Positions 1 to 10,564 of a DNA stretch of 64,000 nucleotides are shown piece by piece. Made by a program: the position numbers and the translations under genes. Position 1 is the stretch's first letter. Every line of letters starts with the position of its first letter. Origin of the DNA: Spirosoma sp. KCTC 42546 (GTDB taxonomy: Bacteria; Bacteroidota; Bacteroidia; Cytophagales; Spirosomataceae); assembly GCF_006965485.1 (NCBI RefSeq), contig NZ_CP041360.1:5436501-5500500 (forward strand), read 5' to 3'. Under the pieces are notes generated by a model. The model was not told the origin of the DNA and did not search any database. It saw nothing but the letters and a program-made list of their open reading frames with translations.

Positions 1-545
1 CGACCTGGTTCATTACCGGCATTCTAGCTTCGTTCAGTAACGAATTTGGTAAAGCATTAGGCATAGCCGACGAAATTCAACCGGGTTTGGCCATTACGTG
101 GTTATACTTTGGGATGGCCATAGGCGATCTATCCAACGGTTTTATCAGTCAGGCACTGAAATCGCGTAAAAAAGCAATTGCCCTTTTTATGGGGATTGCC
201 TTTGTATTCAGCTTCATTTATTTATACCTCAGTATCACCAGCGCTCCGCTGTTCTATGCCCTTTGTTTGTGTCTGGGTTTCGGAAATGGCTACTGGGCCA
301 TGTTCGTAACGATCAGTGCCGAGCAGTTTGGCACTAATCTCCGCGCTACGGCTGCTACCACCGTACCAAACATGGTGCGTGCCTTCCTGATTCCAATGAC
401 CCTGAGTTATCAGGCCTTAAAACCATCACTGGATGTCATTAATGCCGGTGCCATTGTTGGTCTAGTCAGCTTCCTCCTTGGTTTTTACGCCATCCTGACG
501 ATACCGGAAACACATGACAAGGAGTTGAATTATCTGGAAGAGTGA
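1..545 (+). CDS. MFS transporter, C-terminal part (cut by window edge)
   Basis: The frame is open from the left edge (first full codon at base 3) to a TGA at 543-545, so only the C-terminal ~180 residues are visible. They show about five hydrophobic helices separated by short charged loops. The loop KSRKKA after a membrane segment and the stretch SAEQFGTNLRATAATTVPN are typical of major facilitator superfamily sugar/organic-solute porters, as is the acidic tail PETHDKELNYLEE. It would act in the inner membrane as a secondary transporter. Substrate cannot be read from this fragment. The next gene is convergent, so no operon partner is visible downstream. Confidence 0.75.
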   Translation, partial: TWFITGILASFSNEFGKALGIADEIQPGLAITWLYFGMAIGDLSNGFISQALKSRKKAIALFMGIAFVFSFIYLYLSITSAPLFYALCLCLGFGNGYWAMFVTISAEQFGTNLRATAATTVPNMVRAFLIPMTLSYQALKPSLDVINAGAIVGLVSFLLGFYAILTIPETHDKELNYLEE

Positions 546-583
546 ATCTGACTGCGCTGATAGGTGCGATGCATCCAGTTACC

Positions 584-636
584 CCCCTGAAGGGGGCTTA
601 AGTTGAGAATCGTCAAGCAAAGCCCTCCTTCAGGGA
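584..636. repeat. inverted repeat after the MFS gene, likely terminator
   Basis: CCCCTGAAGGGGGC near 584-598 pairs with GCCCTCCTTCAGGG near 622-636 with one mismatch. The left copy is also a small hairpin by itself (five C, TGAA loop, five G). It lies just 3' of the MFS stop codon, which suggests transcription termination. There is no strong T-run, so this is inference. Confidence 0.45.
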
Positions 637-689
637 GTAATACGAAAAGGCTATCGTAAAGCAGTATTAGTAAACCAGTAACAATTGAA

Positions 690-717
690 AAGGCCGGCTT
701 TATATAAAACCGGCCTT
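690..717 (-). terminator. terminator of the pyrophosphatase gene
   Basis: AAGGCCGG (690-697) pairs perfectly with CCGGCCTT (710-717) around an AT-rich loop. Read on the minus strand the hairpin is followed by TTTTC, a short U-run, 30 bases after the hppA stop codon. It may also serve the convergent MFS gene. Confidence 0.7.
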
Positions 718-745
718 CTTCGTAAATCTATATCCTATAAACCAG

Positions 746-3424
746 TTACTTCTTCGTCACTCGGACCGAAATCCGGCGATTTTGTGCCCGGCCTTCTTCG
801 GTGTCGTTTGAAGCAACGGGGTGCTCCTGCCCGTACCCTTCTGCTTCCAGACGATCTTTACCAATGCCCATTTTCTCTAGCTCAACCCGTACCGAGTTGG
901 CACGATCCTGAGAGAGTTTGAGGTTACTGGCGGCATTGCCGGTGTTATCCGTGTAGCCACCCAGCTTGATGTTTACGGCTGGATGCGCCTTCAGGATTTC
1001 GGCAATGTTTTTCAACTGCTCCTGCGACTGAGGCTCCAGCGTGGCACTCCCCGTTTGGAATAATAACCGGTCAAAATCAAACCAGGTCGTTTTGTCAACA
1101 GGCTTGTCGCCTTTGATAAAGGCCAGCAGTTTACTTTCGATTCCAAATTCAGGAATGTTTAACTCAACACCGCTCGTCAATTTTTCAGGGCGAAATTCGC
1201 CGAGTCCCGTATTTGGAGTGTTCACTTTGTCATTATCGGCAGCAGTTGATTCTTCTAGTGGAAGTTCTGTACCAGCAGCCTCTTTGCCTTCTTTGTTATA
1301 GCCCGGTGTTTCGGCTGAGGGAACAGCGATGTAGGGCGCAATAACGAGCGAAACGATCGACATCAGTTTGATCAGAATGTTCATCGACGGACCCGAGGTA
1401 TCTTTAAATGGATCACCCACGGTATCACCCGTAACCGATGCTTTGTGTGGCTCCGATTTTTTGTAGAACATTTCACCATTGATCAGGACGCCTTTCTCAA
1501 ATGACTTTTTCGCGTTGTCCCAGGCACCACCAGCGTTGTTCATGAAAATTCCCATCAACACACCCGATACCGTAACACCGGCCAGTAAACCACCGAGCAC
1601 TTCAGGACCAAAAATGAACCCAACAATAACGGGAACCGTCAGGGCAATTGCACCCGGCAACACCATTTCGCGAATAGAAGCCTGTGTCGAGATAGCTACG
1701 CACTTTTCGTATTCAGGCTTACCGGTTCCTTCCATAATACCCGGAATTTCCCGGAACTGGCGACGTACTTCTTCAACCATCGCCATAGCTGCCCGACCCA
1801 CAGCCGCAATGGCCAGAGACGAGAAAATGTACGGAATCATACCACCCACAAACAAACCAGCCAGCACGTCGGCCTTGTAAATATCGATGGCAGAAATGCC
1901 CGATAGGCCCACAAAAGCTGCAAATAACGCAAGCGCGGTCAAAGCCGCAGAAGCAATGGCAAACCCTTTACCACTGGCAGCAGTCGTGTTACCTACCGCA
2001 TCCAGAATATCGGTACGGCCCCGTACTTCTTCGGGCAGGTAACTCATTTCGGCAATACCACCGGCGTTATCGGCAATAGGTCCGAAGGCATCAATGGCCA
2101 ACTGCATAGCCGTAGTGGCCATCATACCAGCGGCAGAGATAGCAACGCCGTACAAACCGGCAAAGTGATAGGATGTATAGATACCAGCCGCCAACACCAG
2201 AATTGGCAATACAGTCGATTCCATACCGACAGACAAACCACCGATGATATTCGTAGCGGCACCAGTTGCTGATTGCCGGATAATCGACAGCACCGGACGT
2301 CGGCCCATGGCCGTATAATATTCGGTGATGATACTCATGAGCGCACCCACAACAAGGCCCGTTACGATTGCGAAGAATACATCCATCCGGGTAAATTCAA
2401 CACCCCGGATTTCCATAGTAGTTGCAGGCAACATTGCGTTGACCAGAAAATAGGAAGCAACCAGGGTAATGCCAATTGATGCCCAGTTACCCAGGTTCAA
2501 AGCTGCCTGCACATTCCCATTGTCGTCTTTAACCCGAACAAGATAGGTGGCAATAATCGAGAAGATCAGGCCCAACCCCGCAATTACCATTGGCAACACG
2601 ATGGGCGCATGACCAATGATAGGATCGCCCGGAATAACAATCTCACGGCCCAGTACCATAGTCGCAAGAATAGTCGCTACATAAGAGCCAAATAAGTCGG
2701 CACCCATACCGGCTACGTCGCCCACGTTATCGCCCACGTTATCGGCAATGGTGGCTGGGTTACGTGGATCATCTTCCGGAATACCCGCTTCTACTTTACC
2801 CACCAGGTCAGCCCCTACGTCGGCAGCTTTTGTATAAATACCACCGCCTACGCGGGCAAACAGGGCAATAGACTCAGCACCGAGCGAGAAACCCGCCAGT
2901 ACTTCGAGCGCTTTCTCCATTGGCAGACCGTTAACGTCGCCGGTTGGCTCAACATATAGTTTATAAAGGACAATGAACAGGCTACCCAAGCCCAGTACAG
3001 CAATACCGGCAACACCGATACCCATAACAGAGCCGCCCGTGAAGGATACTTCCAGGGCTTTAGTCAGGCTCGTACGCGCGGCATGAGCGGTACGAACGTT
3101 CGCCTTGGTGGCAATATTCATCCCAATATAACCAGCTAGTGCTGAGAGGAATGCGCCTAGAATAAATGAAATTCCGATGATTGGGCTGGAGTTCGGCACT
3201 AAGCTGCCCATGTAGGCTAGCAGCAGCGCCACAATAATGCCAAAATACGTCAGCACACGCCATTCGGCTTTGAGGAAGGCAATGGCTCCATCGGCAATAT
3301 AGCCAGCAATTTCCTGCATCCGGGCGTCGCCAGCGTCCTGCTTGGAAACCCACATGAATTTGGTAAACATCACCAGCAGGCCAACAATGCCAAGGATGGG
3401 GACCAGATAAACACTGTAATTCAT
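746..3424 (-). CDS. hppA: membrane-bound ion-translocating pyrophosphatase fused to an OmpA domain
   Basis: The first ~730 residues are a membrane-integral pyrophosphatase, which couples PPi hydrolysis to H+ or Na+ export. It has many transmembrane helices. The substrate-binding stretch [20 protein letters not shown] lies near residues 217-236. [10 protein letters not shown] near 477 has Ala where K+-independent enzymes have Lys, so the enzyme is predicted to be K+-dependent. Whether it pumps H+ or Na+ cannot be decided here. After an acidic linker rich in E, D, T and P (about 700-775), residues ~778-892 form an OmpA/MotB-like peptidoglycan-binding domain ([50 protein letters not shown]). Pyrophosphatases are usually 650-770 residues, so the tail is a true extension in the same reading frame. 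The fusion would tether the inner-membrane pump to the cell wall (inference). The gene stands alone with its own terminator. Confidence 0.93.
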   Translation of the reverse strand: MNYSVYLVPILGIVGLLVMFTKFMWVSKQDAGDARMQEIAGYIADGAIAFLKAEWRVLTYFGIIVALLLAYMGSLVPNSSPIIGISFILGAFLSALAGYIGMNIATKANVRTAHAARTSLTKALEVSFTGGSVMGIGVAGIAVLGLGSLFIVLYKLYVEPTGDVNGLPMEKALEVLAGFSLGAESIALFARVGGGIYTKAADVGADLVGKVEAGIPEDDPRNPATIADNVGDNVGDVAGMGADLFGSYVATILATMVLGREIVIPGDPIIGHAPIVLPMVIAGLGLIFSIIATYLVRVKDDNGNVQAALNLGNWASIGITLVASYFLVNAMLPATTMEIRGVEFTRMDVFFAIVTGLVVGALMSIITEYYTAMGRRPVLSIIRQSATGAATNIIGGLSVGMESTVLPILVLAAGIYTSYHFAGLYGVAISAAGMMATTAMQLAIDAFGPIADNAGGIAEMSYLPEEVRGRTDILDAVGNTTAASGKGFAIASAALTALALFAAFVGLSGISAIDIYKADVLAGLFVGGMIPYIFSSLAIAAVGRAAMAMVEEVRRQFREIPGIMEGTGKPEYEKCVAISTQASIREMVLPGAIALTVPVIVGFIFGPEVLGGLLAGVTVSGVLMGIFMNNAGGAWDNAKKSFEKGVLINGEMFYKKSEPHKASVTGDTVGDPFKDTSGPSMNILIKLMSIVSLVIAPYIAVPSAETPGYNKEGKEAAGTELPLEESTAADNDKVNTPNTGLGEFRPEKLTSGVELNIPEFGIESKLLAFIKGDKPVDKTTWFDFDRLLFQTGSATLEPQSQEQLKNIAEILKAHPAVNIKLGGYTDNTGNAASNLKLSQDRANSVRVELEKMGIGKDRLEAEGYGQEHPVASNDTEEGRAQNRRISVRVTKK

Positions 3425-3668
3425 AGAAATAGGTATAGGTTAAATAGTTGATTGCCCGCAAAGATAGAATTTGCCGTTTCATAACGACCATCACGAGGGT
3501 AAATTGATTGACTTTTTTTGAGGTTTATTTCGGTTATTCTAGGAGATTTCCGATTATGTGTCTACAAATCAAGACGATGCTTGGAAGTAGACGGTCGTCT
3601 GCGTAGGTTCAAAAGAAAAAATTCCAAATTGACTATTTGTCAAAATAAGCATCATACCTTTTTATCTT

Positions 3669-6600
3669 ATGCAAACTATTTATTCGCCTATTTCTTTAAT
3701 CATAGCTATATCATTCTGCGTGGTCTCTTTTTTTAAAAGCGAATCTAAAGCAGGCTCTATTGACTCGCTACGAGTTACGGTTACGGAGGGTACAAATATG
3801 GCGGCCGACCTCTCGCCCGATAAAAAAAGTATAGCCATTGACTTACAGGGAACAATCTGGGTTTTACCCGCCACCGGAGGAACCGCCCATCCCGTAACGG
3901 ACCCGCTCGGGGATTGCCGTCAACCCAGTTGGTCGCCGGATGGGAAGCAGATTGCATTTCATGCCTTCTGGGATGGTCGCTATCATATCTGGTCGGTTTC
4001 GAAAGAAGGCGGAAAGCCCAGGCAGCTAACGACGGGTATTTACGATGATCGTGAGCCCCACTGGTCGCCTGATGGAAAGCAACTGGTCTTTGCCTCCGAC
4101 CGTGGCGGCAATTACGACATCTGGCAACTCACGCTGGCCGATGGGAAACTTACCCAACTCACCAACGATTCGGGGAATGATTTCAGCCCAGCGTTTTCGC
4201 CGGATGGCAAACAAGTTGCGTTCGTTTCTGATCGAACCACTGCGCCGGGCATCTATGTAATGAATCCGGGCCAACCCGAAAAATTAGTGTCGCCCACCAA
4301 AGGTAAACTGGTTGGTCCCTCCTGGCAGCCGGATGGTTCCCATTTGTTTTACAACGTTCTGAATAATTCGCAGAGTGGCTTGGAAGCTGTTTCGCTCGTA
4401 GATGGTAAAGCGCAGATGCTCACCGAAGTGGCGGAGGACGTATTCCCATTCCGGACAAGCTGGTTCTCGGCTGATGAGTACCTGTACACGAGTAGCGGCT
4501 CCATGAAACGACGGAAGCTCGGCAGTTCAACAGCACAGATCATTCTTTTTCAGGCCCTGATCAACCTGCCGAAAACTACCTACAAGCGAAAAACCTACGA
4601 CTTTGATACCAAAAAACCTCAACCAGTTCTGGGTATTAAAGGAGCGGCCATTTCGCCAGATGGAAAGCAAATCGCCTTTGCCGCGCTGGGTGATTTATGG
4701 TTATTAACTAAAGGCACCAAGACCCCTGAACGGCTGACTCAAGGGCAGTCGATGGAGCTTGAGCCAAGCTGGTCGCCGGATGGCACGAAGCTAGCTTATA
4801 CATCGGACCGGAATGGTAATATGGATATCTGGATTCGGGATTTAAAAACCGGTCAGGATCGGAATCTGGTTGATATGGGGGATGATCTGCACTTCCCGAG
4901 CTGGTCGCCCGATGGCAGCAAAATTGCCTTCTACCAAAGTGACCCCCGCAACGCCTGGGGCCGCAGTACGCTCTACACCGCAGACGTAACCTACACAGCT
5001 GACGTGACCGTACCGAAAACCCGCAAGCTGCACGAATCGGTGTTTGTACCCAGCCAGGCCACCTGGTCGGCCGATGGAAAAACAATTGCCATATCGGCCC
5101 TCCACCCCTACTCATCGCGCTACCGCGAGGGCGTTAGTGAGGTCTTATTGCTTTCCTTCGATGGCAAAAACGACCGTTACGTATCGCCCGCACCGGGGCA
5201 TAGCCTGGCTACACGGAGTCAGAACGGCCCCGTCTGGTCGCCGGATGGGACGAAGATGGCCTATGTTCTTGATGGCCTGCTGTGGATTACGGACGTTCAA
5301 CCCGATGGAACCATCACCGGTAAACCTCGCCAACTGACTACTGAACAGACCGATACACCTAGCTGGACCGGCGATTCAAAAAGCCTGCTCTTTCTGGCAA
5401 CCCATGTACTCAAGCAAGTACATCTGGCCGACGGACGAATTGACACACACCCAATGGACCTAACCTGGCAAATCAGCCAACCGACGGGCCAGGTAGTCGT
5501 TCATGCTGGCCGATTATTTGATGGCAAGGCGAATACCTACCGTACCAATGTCGATATCCTGATTGAGGGTCATCGCATCAAGTCCATTTTACCCCATCAG
5601 GCTGGTCGTCCCGGCACATTAGTCGACGCATCAACGAAGACGGTTATCCCTGGTCTATTCGAGATGCACACGCACCAGCATTCGATGGTTGGCGAAAAGC
5701 TAGGGCGATTATGGTTGTCCTTTGGTATTACGTCTATACGAGAGCCTGGTGCCGACCCGTATGATGCGCTCGAACGAAAGGAATCATGGGCCAGTGGTGT
5801 TCGGCCCGGACCGCGCCAGTTTTTTACGGGCGGCTTAACCGATGGTACCCGAATTTACTATGGAGCCGCTACCAGCATCAACTCCGATGAACAACTTGAT
5901 CGGGAGTTGAATCGCTCGGTTCGGCTGGGTTATGATTTGATCAAAACCTACGTTCGAATGCCCGATGCCATGCAGCAGCGCATCACAACCTTCGCCCATG
6001 CTCACGGCATGCCCGTATCGTCGCACGAGATTTTCCCCGCCATGCGCTATGATGTGGATGCCGTTGAACACATCGGCGGCACCAGTCGGCGTGGGTATTC
6101 GCCTAAGATTACAGCCATGAACCGGAGCTATCAGGACGTCATTCAACTACTCGCGAAGTCGGGCATGAACATCACGCCCACGGCTTCGCTACAGGGCGGG
6201 TTTGCCGTATTGACTTCCAAAGACCCTGGTCTTCTGGAAAATCGGCAGTATAAGGCGTTTTATTCCGAAGAGTTCACCAATGCCCTCCAGGCCGGATCGG
6301 CTCAGTACGCCAAACTCAGTCCCGGTTATCTGAGCAATTTTGGCAATCTTCAGAAGGGTGTGAAGGCCCTGGTTGATGCCGGGGCCCATGTGACAACCGG
6401 CACCGACAGTCCGTTTGTACCGTATGGCATGAGTCTGCACACCGAACTTCAGGTATTCGTCGATGCGGGCCTAACGCCTTATCAGGCACTTCGCTCAGCT
6501 ACGATTTGGGCCGCAGAAACAGTGGGAGTCAGTAAAGATTTAGGCTCCATTGAGCCAGGCAAACTGGCCGATATGGTCATTGTTACTGGTGATCCATTGA

Positions 6601-6686
6601 CTACCATTCGCGACGCAATGAATGTTGAGCAGGTTATCAAAAATGGCGAGGTACTTCCCCTGGAGCGCCTGCTAACGCGCCCCTAA
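3669..6686 (+). CDS. secreted TolB-like beta-propeller / amidohydrolase
   Basis: A hydrophobic leader (residues 1-20) indicates export. Residues ~40-600 carry repeated propeller blades with W-S-P-D-G-K signatures (at least seven, e.g. QPSWSPDGKQIAFHA), as in TolB/DPP-IV propellers. Residues ~610-1000 are a metal-dependent amidohydrolase of the imidazolonepropionase-like type. Visible ligands are the H-x-H in GLFEMHTHQH (~667-669), the Lys of DLIKTYVRMP (~757, the usual carboxylated Lys), SSHEIFP (~786), AVEHIGG (~800) and the Asp of TTGTDSPFVPYG (~912). The set is complete, so a hydrolase active on an amide or cyclic amide (for example a dipeptide or lactam) is likely. Substrate is unknown. 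An 18-bp tandem duplication near 4974-5009 doubles YTADVT between blades. It is flanked by its own promoter region and terminator and looks monocistronic. Confidence 0.88.
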   Translation: MQTIYSPISLIIAISFCVVSFFKSESKAGSIDSLRVTVTEGTNMAADLSPDKKSIAIDLQGTIWVLPATGGTAHPVTDPLGDCRQPSWSPDGKQIAFHAFWDGRYHIWSVSKEGGKPRQLTTGIYDDREPHWSPDGKQLVFASDRGGNYDIWQLTLADGKLTQLTNDSGNDFSPAFSPDGKQVAFVSDRTTAPGIYVMNPGQPEKLVSPTKGKLVGPSWQPDGSHLFYNVLNNSQSGLEAVSLVDGKAQMLTEVAEDVFPFRTSWFSADEYLYTSSGSMKRRKLGSSTAQIILFQALINLPKTTYKRKTYDFDTKKPQPVLGIKGAAISPDGKQIAFAALGDLWLLTKGTKTPERLTQGQSMELEPSWSPDGTKLAYTSDRNGNMDIWIRDLKTGQDRNLVDMGDDLHFPSWSPDGSKIAFYQSDPRNAWGRSTLYTADVTYTADVTVPKTRKLHESVFVPSQATWSADGKTIAISALHPYSSRYREGVSEVLLLSFDGKNDRYVSPAPGHSLATRSQNGPVWSPDGTKMAYVLDGLLWITDVQPDGTITGKPRQLTTEQTDTPSWTGDSKSLLFLATHVLKQVHLADGRIDTHPMDLTWQISQPTGQVVVHAGRLFDGKANTYRTNVDILIEGHRIKSILPHQAGRPGTLVDASTKTVIPGLFEMHTHQHSMVGEKLGRLWLSFGITSIREPGADPYDALERKESWASGVRPGPRQFFTGGLTDGTRIYYGAATSINSDEQLDRELNRSVRLGYDLIKTYVRMPDAMQQRITTFAHAHGMPVSSHEIFPAMRYDVDAVEHIGGTSRRGYSPKITAMNRSYQDVIQLLAKSGMNITPTASLQGGFAVLTSKDPGLLENRQYKAFYSEEFTNALQAGSAQYAKLSPGYLSNFGNLQKGVKALVDAGAHVTTGTDSPFVPYGMSLHTELQVFVDAGLTPYQALRSATIWAAETVGVSKDLGSIEPGKLADMVIVTGDPLTTIRDAMNVEQVIKNGEVLPLERLLTRP

Positions 6687-6770
6687 CATTTGTTGCCATT
6701 AATAGCCACCTATTGTCATTTGGTAGCCAATTATTGCTAAATGACTACCGACATTCTTAATGTACATACT

Positions 6771-6826
6771 GCCGATACTAAAACTCCCCCGTTGGTTAAG
6801 ATCAACGGGGGAGTTTTAGTATCGGC
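6771..6826. terminator. 24-bp perfect-stem terminator after the amidohydrolase
   Basis: Two perfectly complementary 24-base arms (6771-6794 and 6803-6826) enclose an 8-base loop. The core is ACTCCCCCGTTG / CAACGGGGGAGT. The AAAA/TTTT steps inside the stem give a U-run on either strand. It begins 85 bases after the stop codon. The stem is much longer than a typical intrinsic terminator. Confidence 0.7.
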
Positions 6827-7227
6827 AATATACTTCTCCCTATGAATTAACGTGCCCTAAGGTGATCGATCTAGAACGCATGGAAACATCTGTCGACTGG
6901 CCTATTATACACAGGTCCAACTGCCCTGGGTTTATAGCACCAAATACAGGTAATTATACTACTTATCAAGTATTAAATTTTTAACATATATGCCTGATTT
7001 ACAAGATATTAATTTTAATTCTTTTTTAATAGTAAGATTAAAATTCTCGTAAAAATACCATATTGGTCAGGAGCAATTTTACTCAAATATTAATTATTCT
7101 GCATAATATTGTATATAAAAAATATAATTCCTAATTAATAGACTTTGTTAAAATAATATTTCGTAAATACGCAATTAATTATGCTTTTACAAATTACTTA
7201 TTACGTTTCTTAACTTAAACTATAGCT
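6827..7227. other. AT-rich gene-free leader upstream of susC
   Basis: Roughly 400 bases with no credible ORF. The last ~270 (6950-7220) are strongly AT-rich, far more than the flanking genes. Such AT-rich leaders are common in front of highly expressed SusC genes and probably hold the promoter and a long 5' UTR. I could not find one convincing -33/-7 pair and no riboswitch was recognised. Confidence 0.4.
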
Positions 7228-10200
7228 ATGACGAAATCATTACTAATGAGTCTGCTTTTTGTAGGCTTAAGTTGCTCCTGTGCATGGGCACAGGGCCGAA
7301 AGATAAGCGGCACTATTACAGCAGATGAAGGAATTGGAGGGTTTGCTGGTGCAACGGTTGTTGTAAAAGGGACAACTATTGGTACGGTTACAGACGTTAA
7401 AGGAGAGTATACGTTAAATGTACCACCATCGGGAACTACGCTGGTTATTTCGGCGGTGGGCATGCAAACAGTTGAAGAAGTGATAGGTACCCGGTCAACA
7501 GTTAATCTTCAGCTAAAAACCGATACAAAGCAATTAACCGAAGTCATCATTACTGCCCTCGGTATTAAGGAAGAGCGGGATAAGTTTGCCTCATCTGTGT
7601 CAACTGTAGAAGGGAAAAGTATTGCCAAATCAGGAGAAACCAGTCTATTGACTGGATTGAGTGGTAAAGCTTCCGGGGTGATCATCACGCGTAACGGGGG
7701 CGACCCAGGCGCAGGTGCTTATATTCAAATTCGTGGTCAGAATACCATTAACGGTAACGCCCAGCCACTCTTTATTATTGACGGGATTCCGGTTAGTAAC
7801 TCCAGCGATAACACAGGTACTGCAGCCGGTAATGGTATCGTACAACAGTCTCGTATCAACGACGTGAACCCCGAAGATATTGAGAGCATGGAAGTGCTAA
7901 AAGGTGCTTCGGCTGCGGCTTTGTGGGGAACGCGGGCGGCCAACGGGGTTATCGTTATTACGACCAAGAAAGGAAAAGACTCAAAAGGCAAGGTCAATAT
8001 TACCTTCAAATCGACGGTTTCGTTCGATGAAGTCAATAAAATGCACCAGTTGCAAACCAGCTATGGCCAGGGAACAGGTGGGCTTTATGCACAGGGAAAC
8101 AGAACAACCTTTGGTGATCTGATTTCCGACCGAACCGGCGGGGCGGACACGTATATAACCGACCCTACCGCTGCTGGCTATCAGGGATATGCTACATTCC
8201 CGGACGGTACCAAGCGGTATGCCATTGCGGGTGGTACCGCGGCAAATCCACACGGTGGTAAAAACTCAAAGGACACCTACGACCACGCAAAAGACCCATT
8301 CAGAACGGGCCACTTTGTTGATAACAGCATTAATATCAGCGGAGGAAATGCACGGTCAAATTTCATGATCAGCTACTCGAATCTGAATCAGGAAGGGGTT
8401 GTAAAGGCATTCAGCAATTACCAACGGAATACGGCTCGGGTGAACGTAGCCAGTCAATTTACCGAATGGTTCCGGGCATCGGCCAATGTTGGTTACACCA
8501 AAACCTATTCGTCGCGCGTGCAACAAGGTGATAACCTCGACGGTATTCTGCTCGATGCCATGCGTACACCGGGCGATTACAATAATGACTATTATACCGG
8601 AACCTATACTGATCCAACAGGAGCAGTCTTTAACAACACCCACGTTTCGTTCCGAAACCCACTCGGCAAGGATCAGAGTACCATCTACTCTAACCCAATC
8701 TGGAACATCAATAATAACAAAAACACAACCGATGTCGACCGCATTATGGGGAACGTCGAATTGAATATTACCCCTGTTTCGTGGTTAAGCATTACAGGCC
8801 GTACGGGTATCGATAATTTTATCGATAATCGTCTGGAGCGGTTTGCGCGTAACTCAGGTTCCTATCTGGGTGGGTTTTTATCCAAAAACTGGATTCAGGA
8901 AAAACAGTTTAACACCGACGTTTTTGCAAACGCAAACAAAACGTTCAGTAATAACTTCGGTGGATCGTTTCTGATTGGCGTTAATTACAATAGCCGCCGT
9001 AAAACCACCTTATCCGACGCCATCACGAATTTGATTGTACCTGGTGCGCCCGATATTCTGACAAACGCACTGAACTCGAACCTTTCGGCCAGCAACTACA
9101 ATTCGCTGATTCGTACCTATGCGTATTACGCCCAGGCAGAAGTACAGGCATATAACATGCTGTTTCTGACGCTGACAGGTCGTAACGAAAGTGCGTCAAC
9201 TTTCGGCTCCAAAACAAACAGCAGTTTCTTTTTCCCATCCGCAGCTTTAGCCTGGCAGTTCACGAAGCTGAGTGAGCTGGAAAGCAACCCTGTTCTGAGC
9301 TTTGGTAAATTACGCCTGACCTGGGGACAAGTGGGTATTCAGCCACAGCCCTATCAGAACTTCACCACCTTCTCGCCAGCAAGTTATAGTGATGGCTATG
9401 CGGGTAGTTTGGCATCAGCCAGCTCATTATATGCCGGTGGTTACACCCGTAGCTCAACCGCTGGTAACGATTTTCTGCGTCCTGAACGGAAAACCGAATC
9501 AGAAGTTGGCGTTGATTTACGCTTCCTCAATAACCGGATCAGTTTTTCAGGTACCGCTTATTCAAACAACACCAAAGACGTAATTCTGTCGCTGAACGTA
9601 CCAGTCGAAACGGGTTACTCCGTTCGTAATATCAATGCCGCCGAAATTTCTAACAAAGGCATAGAACTGGAAGCTAGTGGCGATGTGCTTACCGTTGGCG
9701 CTTTCAAGTGGAATCTGGCCGCTAACTTCTCAACAAACCGCAACAAGGTTGTTTCGCTGGCCGGAGCCGACTCGCAAACACTGCCTGATAGCTACCAGGA
9801 GAATGCCTCTCTGATTGCTGGTCAGCCTTTTGGCGTATTTTACTCAACTGACTTCCTGAAAGATGAATCAGGTAAATACAAGCTCGATGCCAACGGTTTT
9901 CCTCAGGGTGGAACAGACAACGAAATTATTGGTAATCCGAACCCTAAATGGCGGGGTGGTTTAGGTAGCACGTTCTCCTACAAAGGGCTCTCGCTCTATC
10001 TATTATTTGATCGGGTGGCAGGCAATGATTTCTATAACGGTACACGGGGTGCGCTCTACACATTCGGTGTTCATGCCGATCAGGGTAATACGGCAGTAGT
10101 GCCTACGGGCGGCATTAAAGATGTAAACGGCAACCTGCTTGCTGCTGGCACAAAATTCCAGGGAGAGATTAAGGATTTTGGTGCTGGACTAGTTGCCTTA

Positions 10201-10515
10201 AACCAAGCCTGGTATCAGGGTCGTGGCACCTCCTTCAACTCAGCCTCCTACAAACAGTTTATTGAGGATGGCAGCGTATCCCGCTTGCGCGAAATAACTT
10301 TATCCTATAGCCTCCGCAGCGAAAAATTCCGTCGGGCAACGCACCTATCATCGGTCGATTTTAGCCTTACCGGTCGTAACCTCGTTTTATGGACAAAGTA
10401 CACAGGAACTGACCCAGAGGTGAACATTACGGGGGCTGGTCTATCTCGTGGACAGGACTGGTTTACGAACCCGAACACGAAATCACTCTTGTTTTCGCTG
10501 AAAATCACGTACTAA
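7228..10515 (+). CDS. SusC/RagA-family TonB-dependent outer-membrane transporter
   Basis: This is the barrel half of an outer-membrane uptake system that imports glycans or peptides using the TonB/ExbBD motor. Residues 1-22 are a Sec signal peptide ending AWA-QG. Residues ~25-100 are a carboxypeptidase-regulatory-like (CarboxypepD_reg) fold. The plug domain follows (~115-245) and contains the SusC signature around ALWGTRAANGVIVITTKKG. The remaining ~800 residues are the 22-strand barrel, ending in the aromatic C-terminus LKITY typical of outer-membrane proteins. The length of 1095 is normal. The susD gene starts 49 bases downstream, so they form one operon. No anti-sigma/sigma pair or glycoside hydrolase is adjacent, so the substrate cannot be told from context. 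Confidence 0.95.
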   Translation: MTKSLLMSLLFVGLSCSCAWAQGRKISGTITADEGIGGFAGATVVVKGTTIGTVTDVKGEYTLNVPPSGTTLVISAVGMQTVEEVIGTRSTVNLQLKTDTKQLTEVIITALGIKEERDKFASSVSTVEGKSIAKSGETSLLTGLSGKASGVIITRNGGDPGAGAYIQIRGQNTINGNAQPLFIIDGIPVSNSSDNTGTAAGNGIVQQSRINDVNPEDIESMEVLKGASAAALWGTRAANGVIVITTKKGKDSKGKVNITFKSTVSFDEVNKMHQLQTSYGQGTGGLYAQGNRTTFGDLISDRTGGADTYITDPTAAGYQGYATFPDGTKRYAIAGGTAANPHGGKNSKDTYDHAKDPFRTGHFVDNSINISGGNARSNFMISYSNLNQEGVVKAFSNYQRNTARVNVASQFTEWFRASANVGYTKTYSSRVQQGDNLDGILLDAMRTPGDYNNDYYTGTYTDPTGAVFNNTHVSFRNPLGKDQSTIYSNPIWNINNNKNTTDVDRIMGNVELNITPVSWLSITGRTGIDNFIDNRLERFARNSGSYLGGFLSKNWIQEKQFNTDVFANANKTFSNNFGGSFLIGVNYNSRRKTTLSDAITNLIVPGAPDILTNALNSNLSASNYNSLIRTYAYYAQAEVQAYNMLFLTLTGRNESASTFGSKTNSSFFFPSAALAWQFTKLSELESNPVLSFGKLRLTWGQVGIQPQPYQNFTTFSPASYSDGYAGSLASASSLYAGGYTRSSTAGNDFLRPERKTESEVGVDLRFLNNRISFSGTAYSNNTKDVILSLNVPVETGYSVRNINAAEISNKGIELEASGDVLTVGAFKWNLAANFSTNRNKVVSLAGADSQTLPDSYQENASLIAGQPFGVFYSTDFLKDESGKYKLDANGFPQGGTDNEIIGNPNPKWRGGLGSTFSYKGLSLYLLFDRVAGNDFYNGTRGALYTFGVHADQGNTAVVPTGGIKDVNGNLLAAGTKFQGEIKDFGAGLVALNQAWYQGRGTSFNSASYKQFIEDGSVSRLREITLSYSLRSEKFRRATHLSSVDFSLTGRNLVLWTKYTGTDPEVNITGAGLSRGQDWFTNPNTKSLLFSLKITY

Positions 10516-10564
10516 GACGTCATCTGGAGAACCTCCGTTCCGGGAACATAAACTTATTCAAAAC

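Noticed and set aside
3060..3494. 144-codon minus-strand ORF at the start of hppA
   Set aside because: It is an alternate frame over the conserved pyrophosphatase N-terminus.
6687..7227. Riboswitch upstream of susC
   Set aside because: The region is AT-rich with no recognisable aptamer helices; only the terminator palindrome at its left end is clear.
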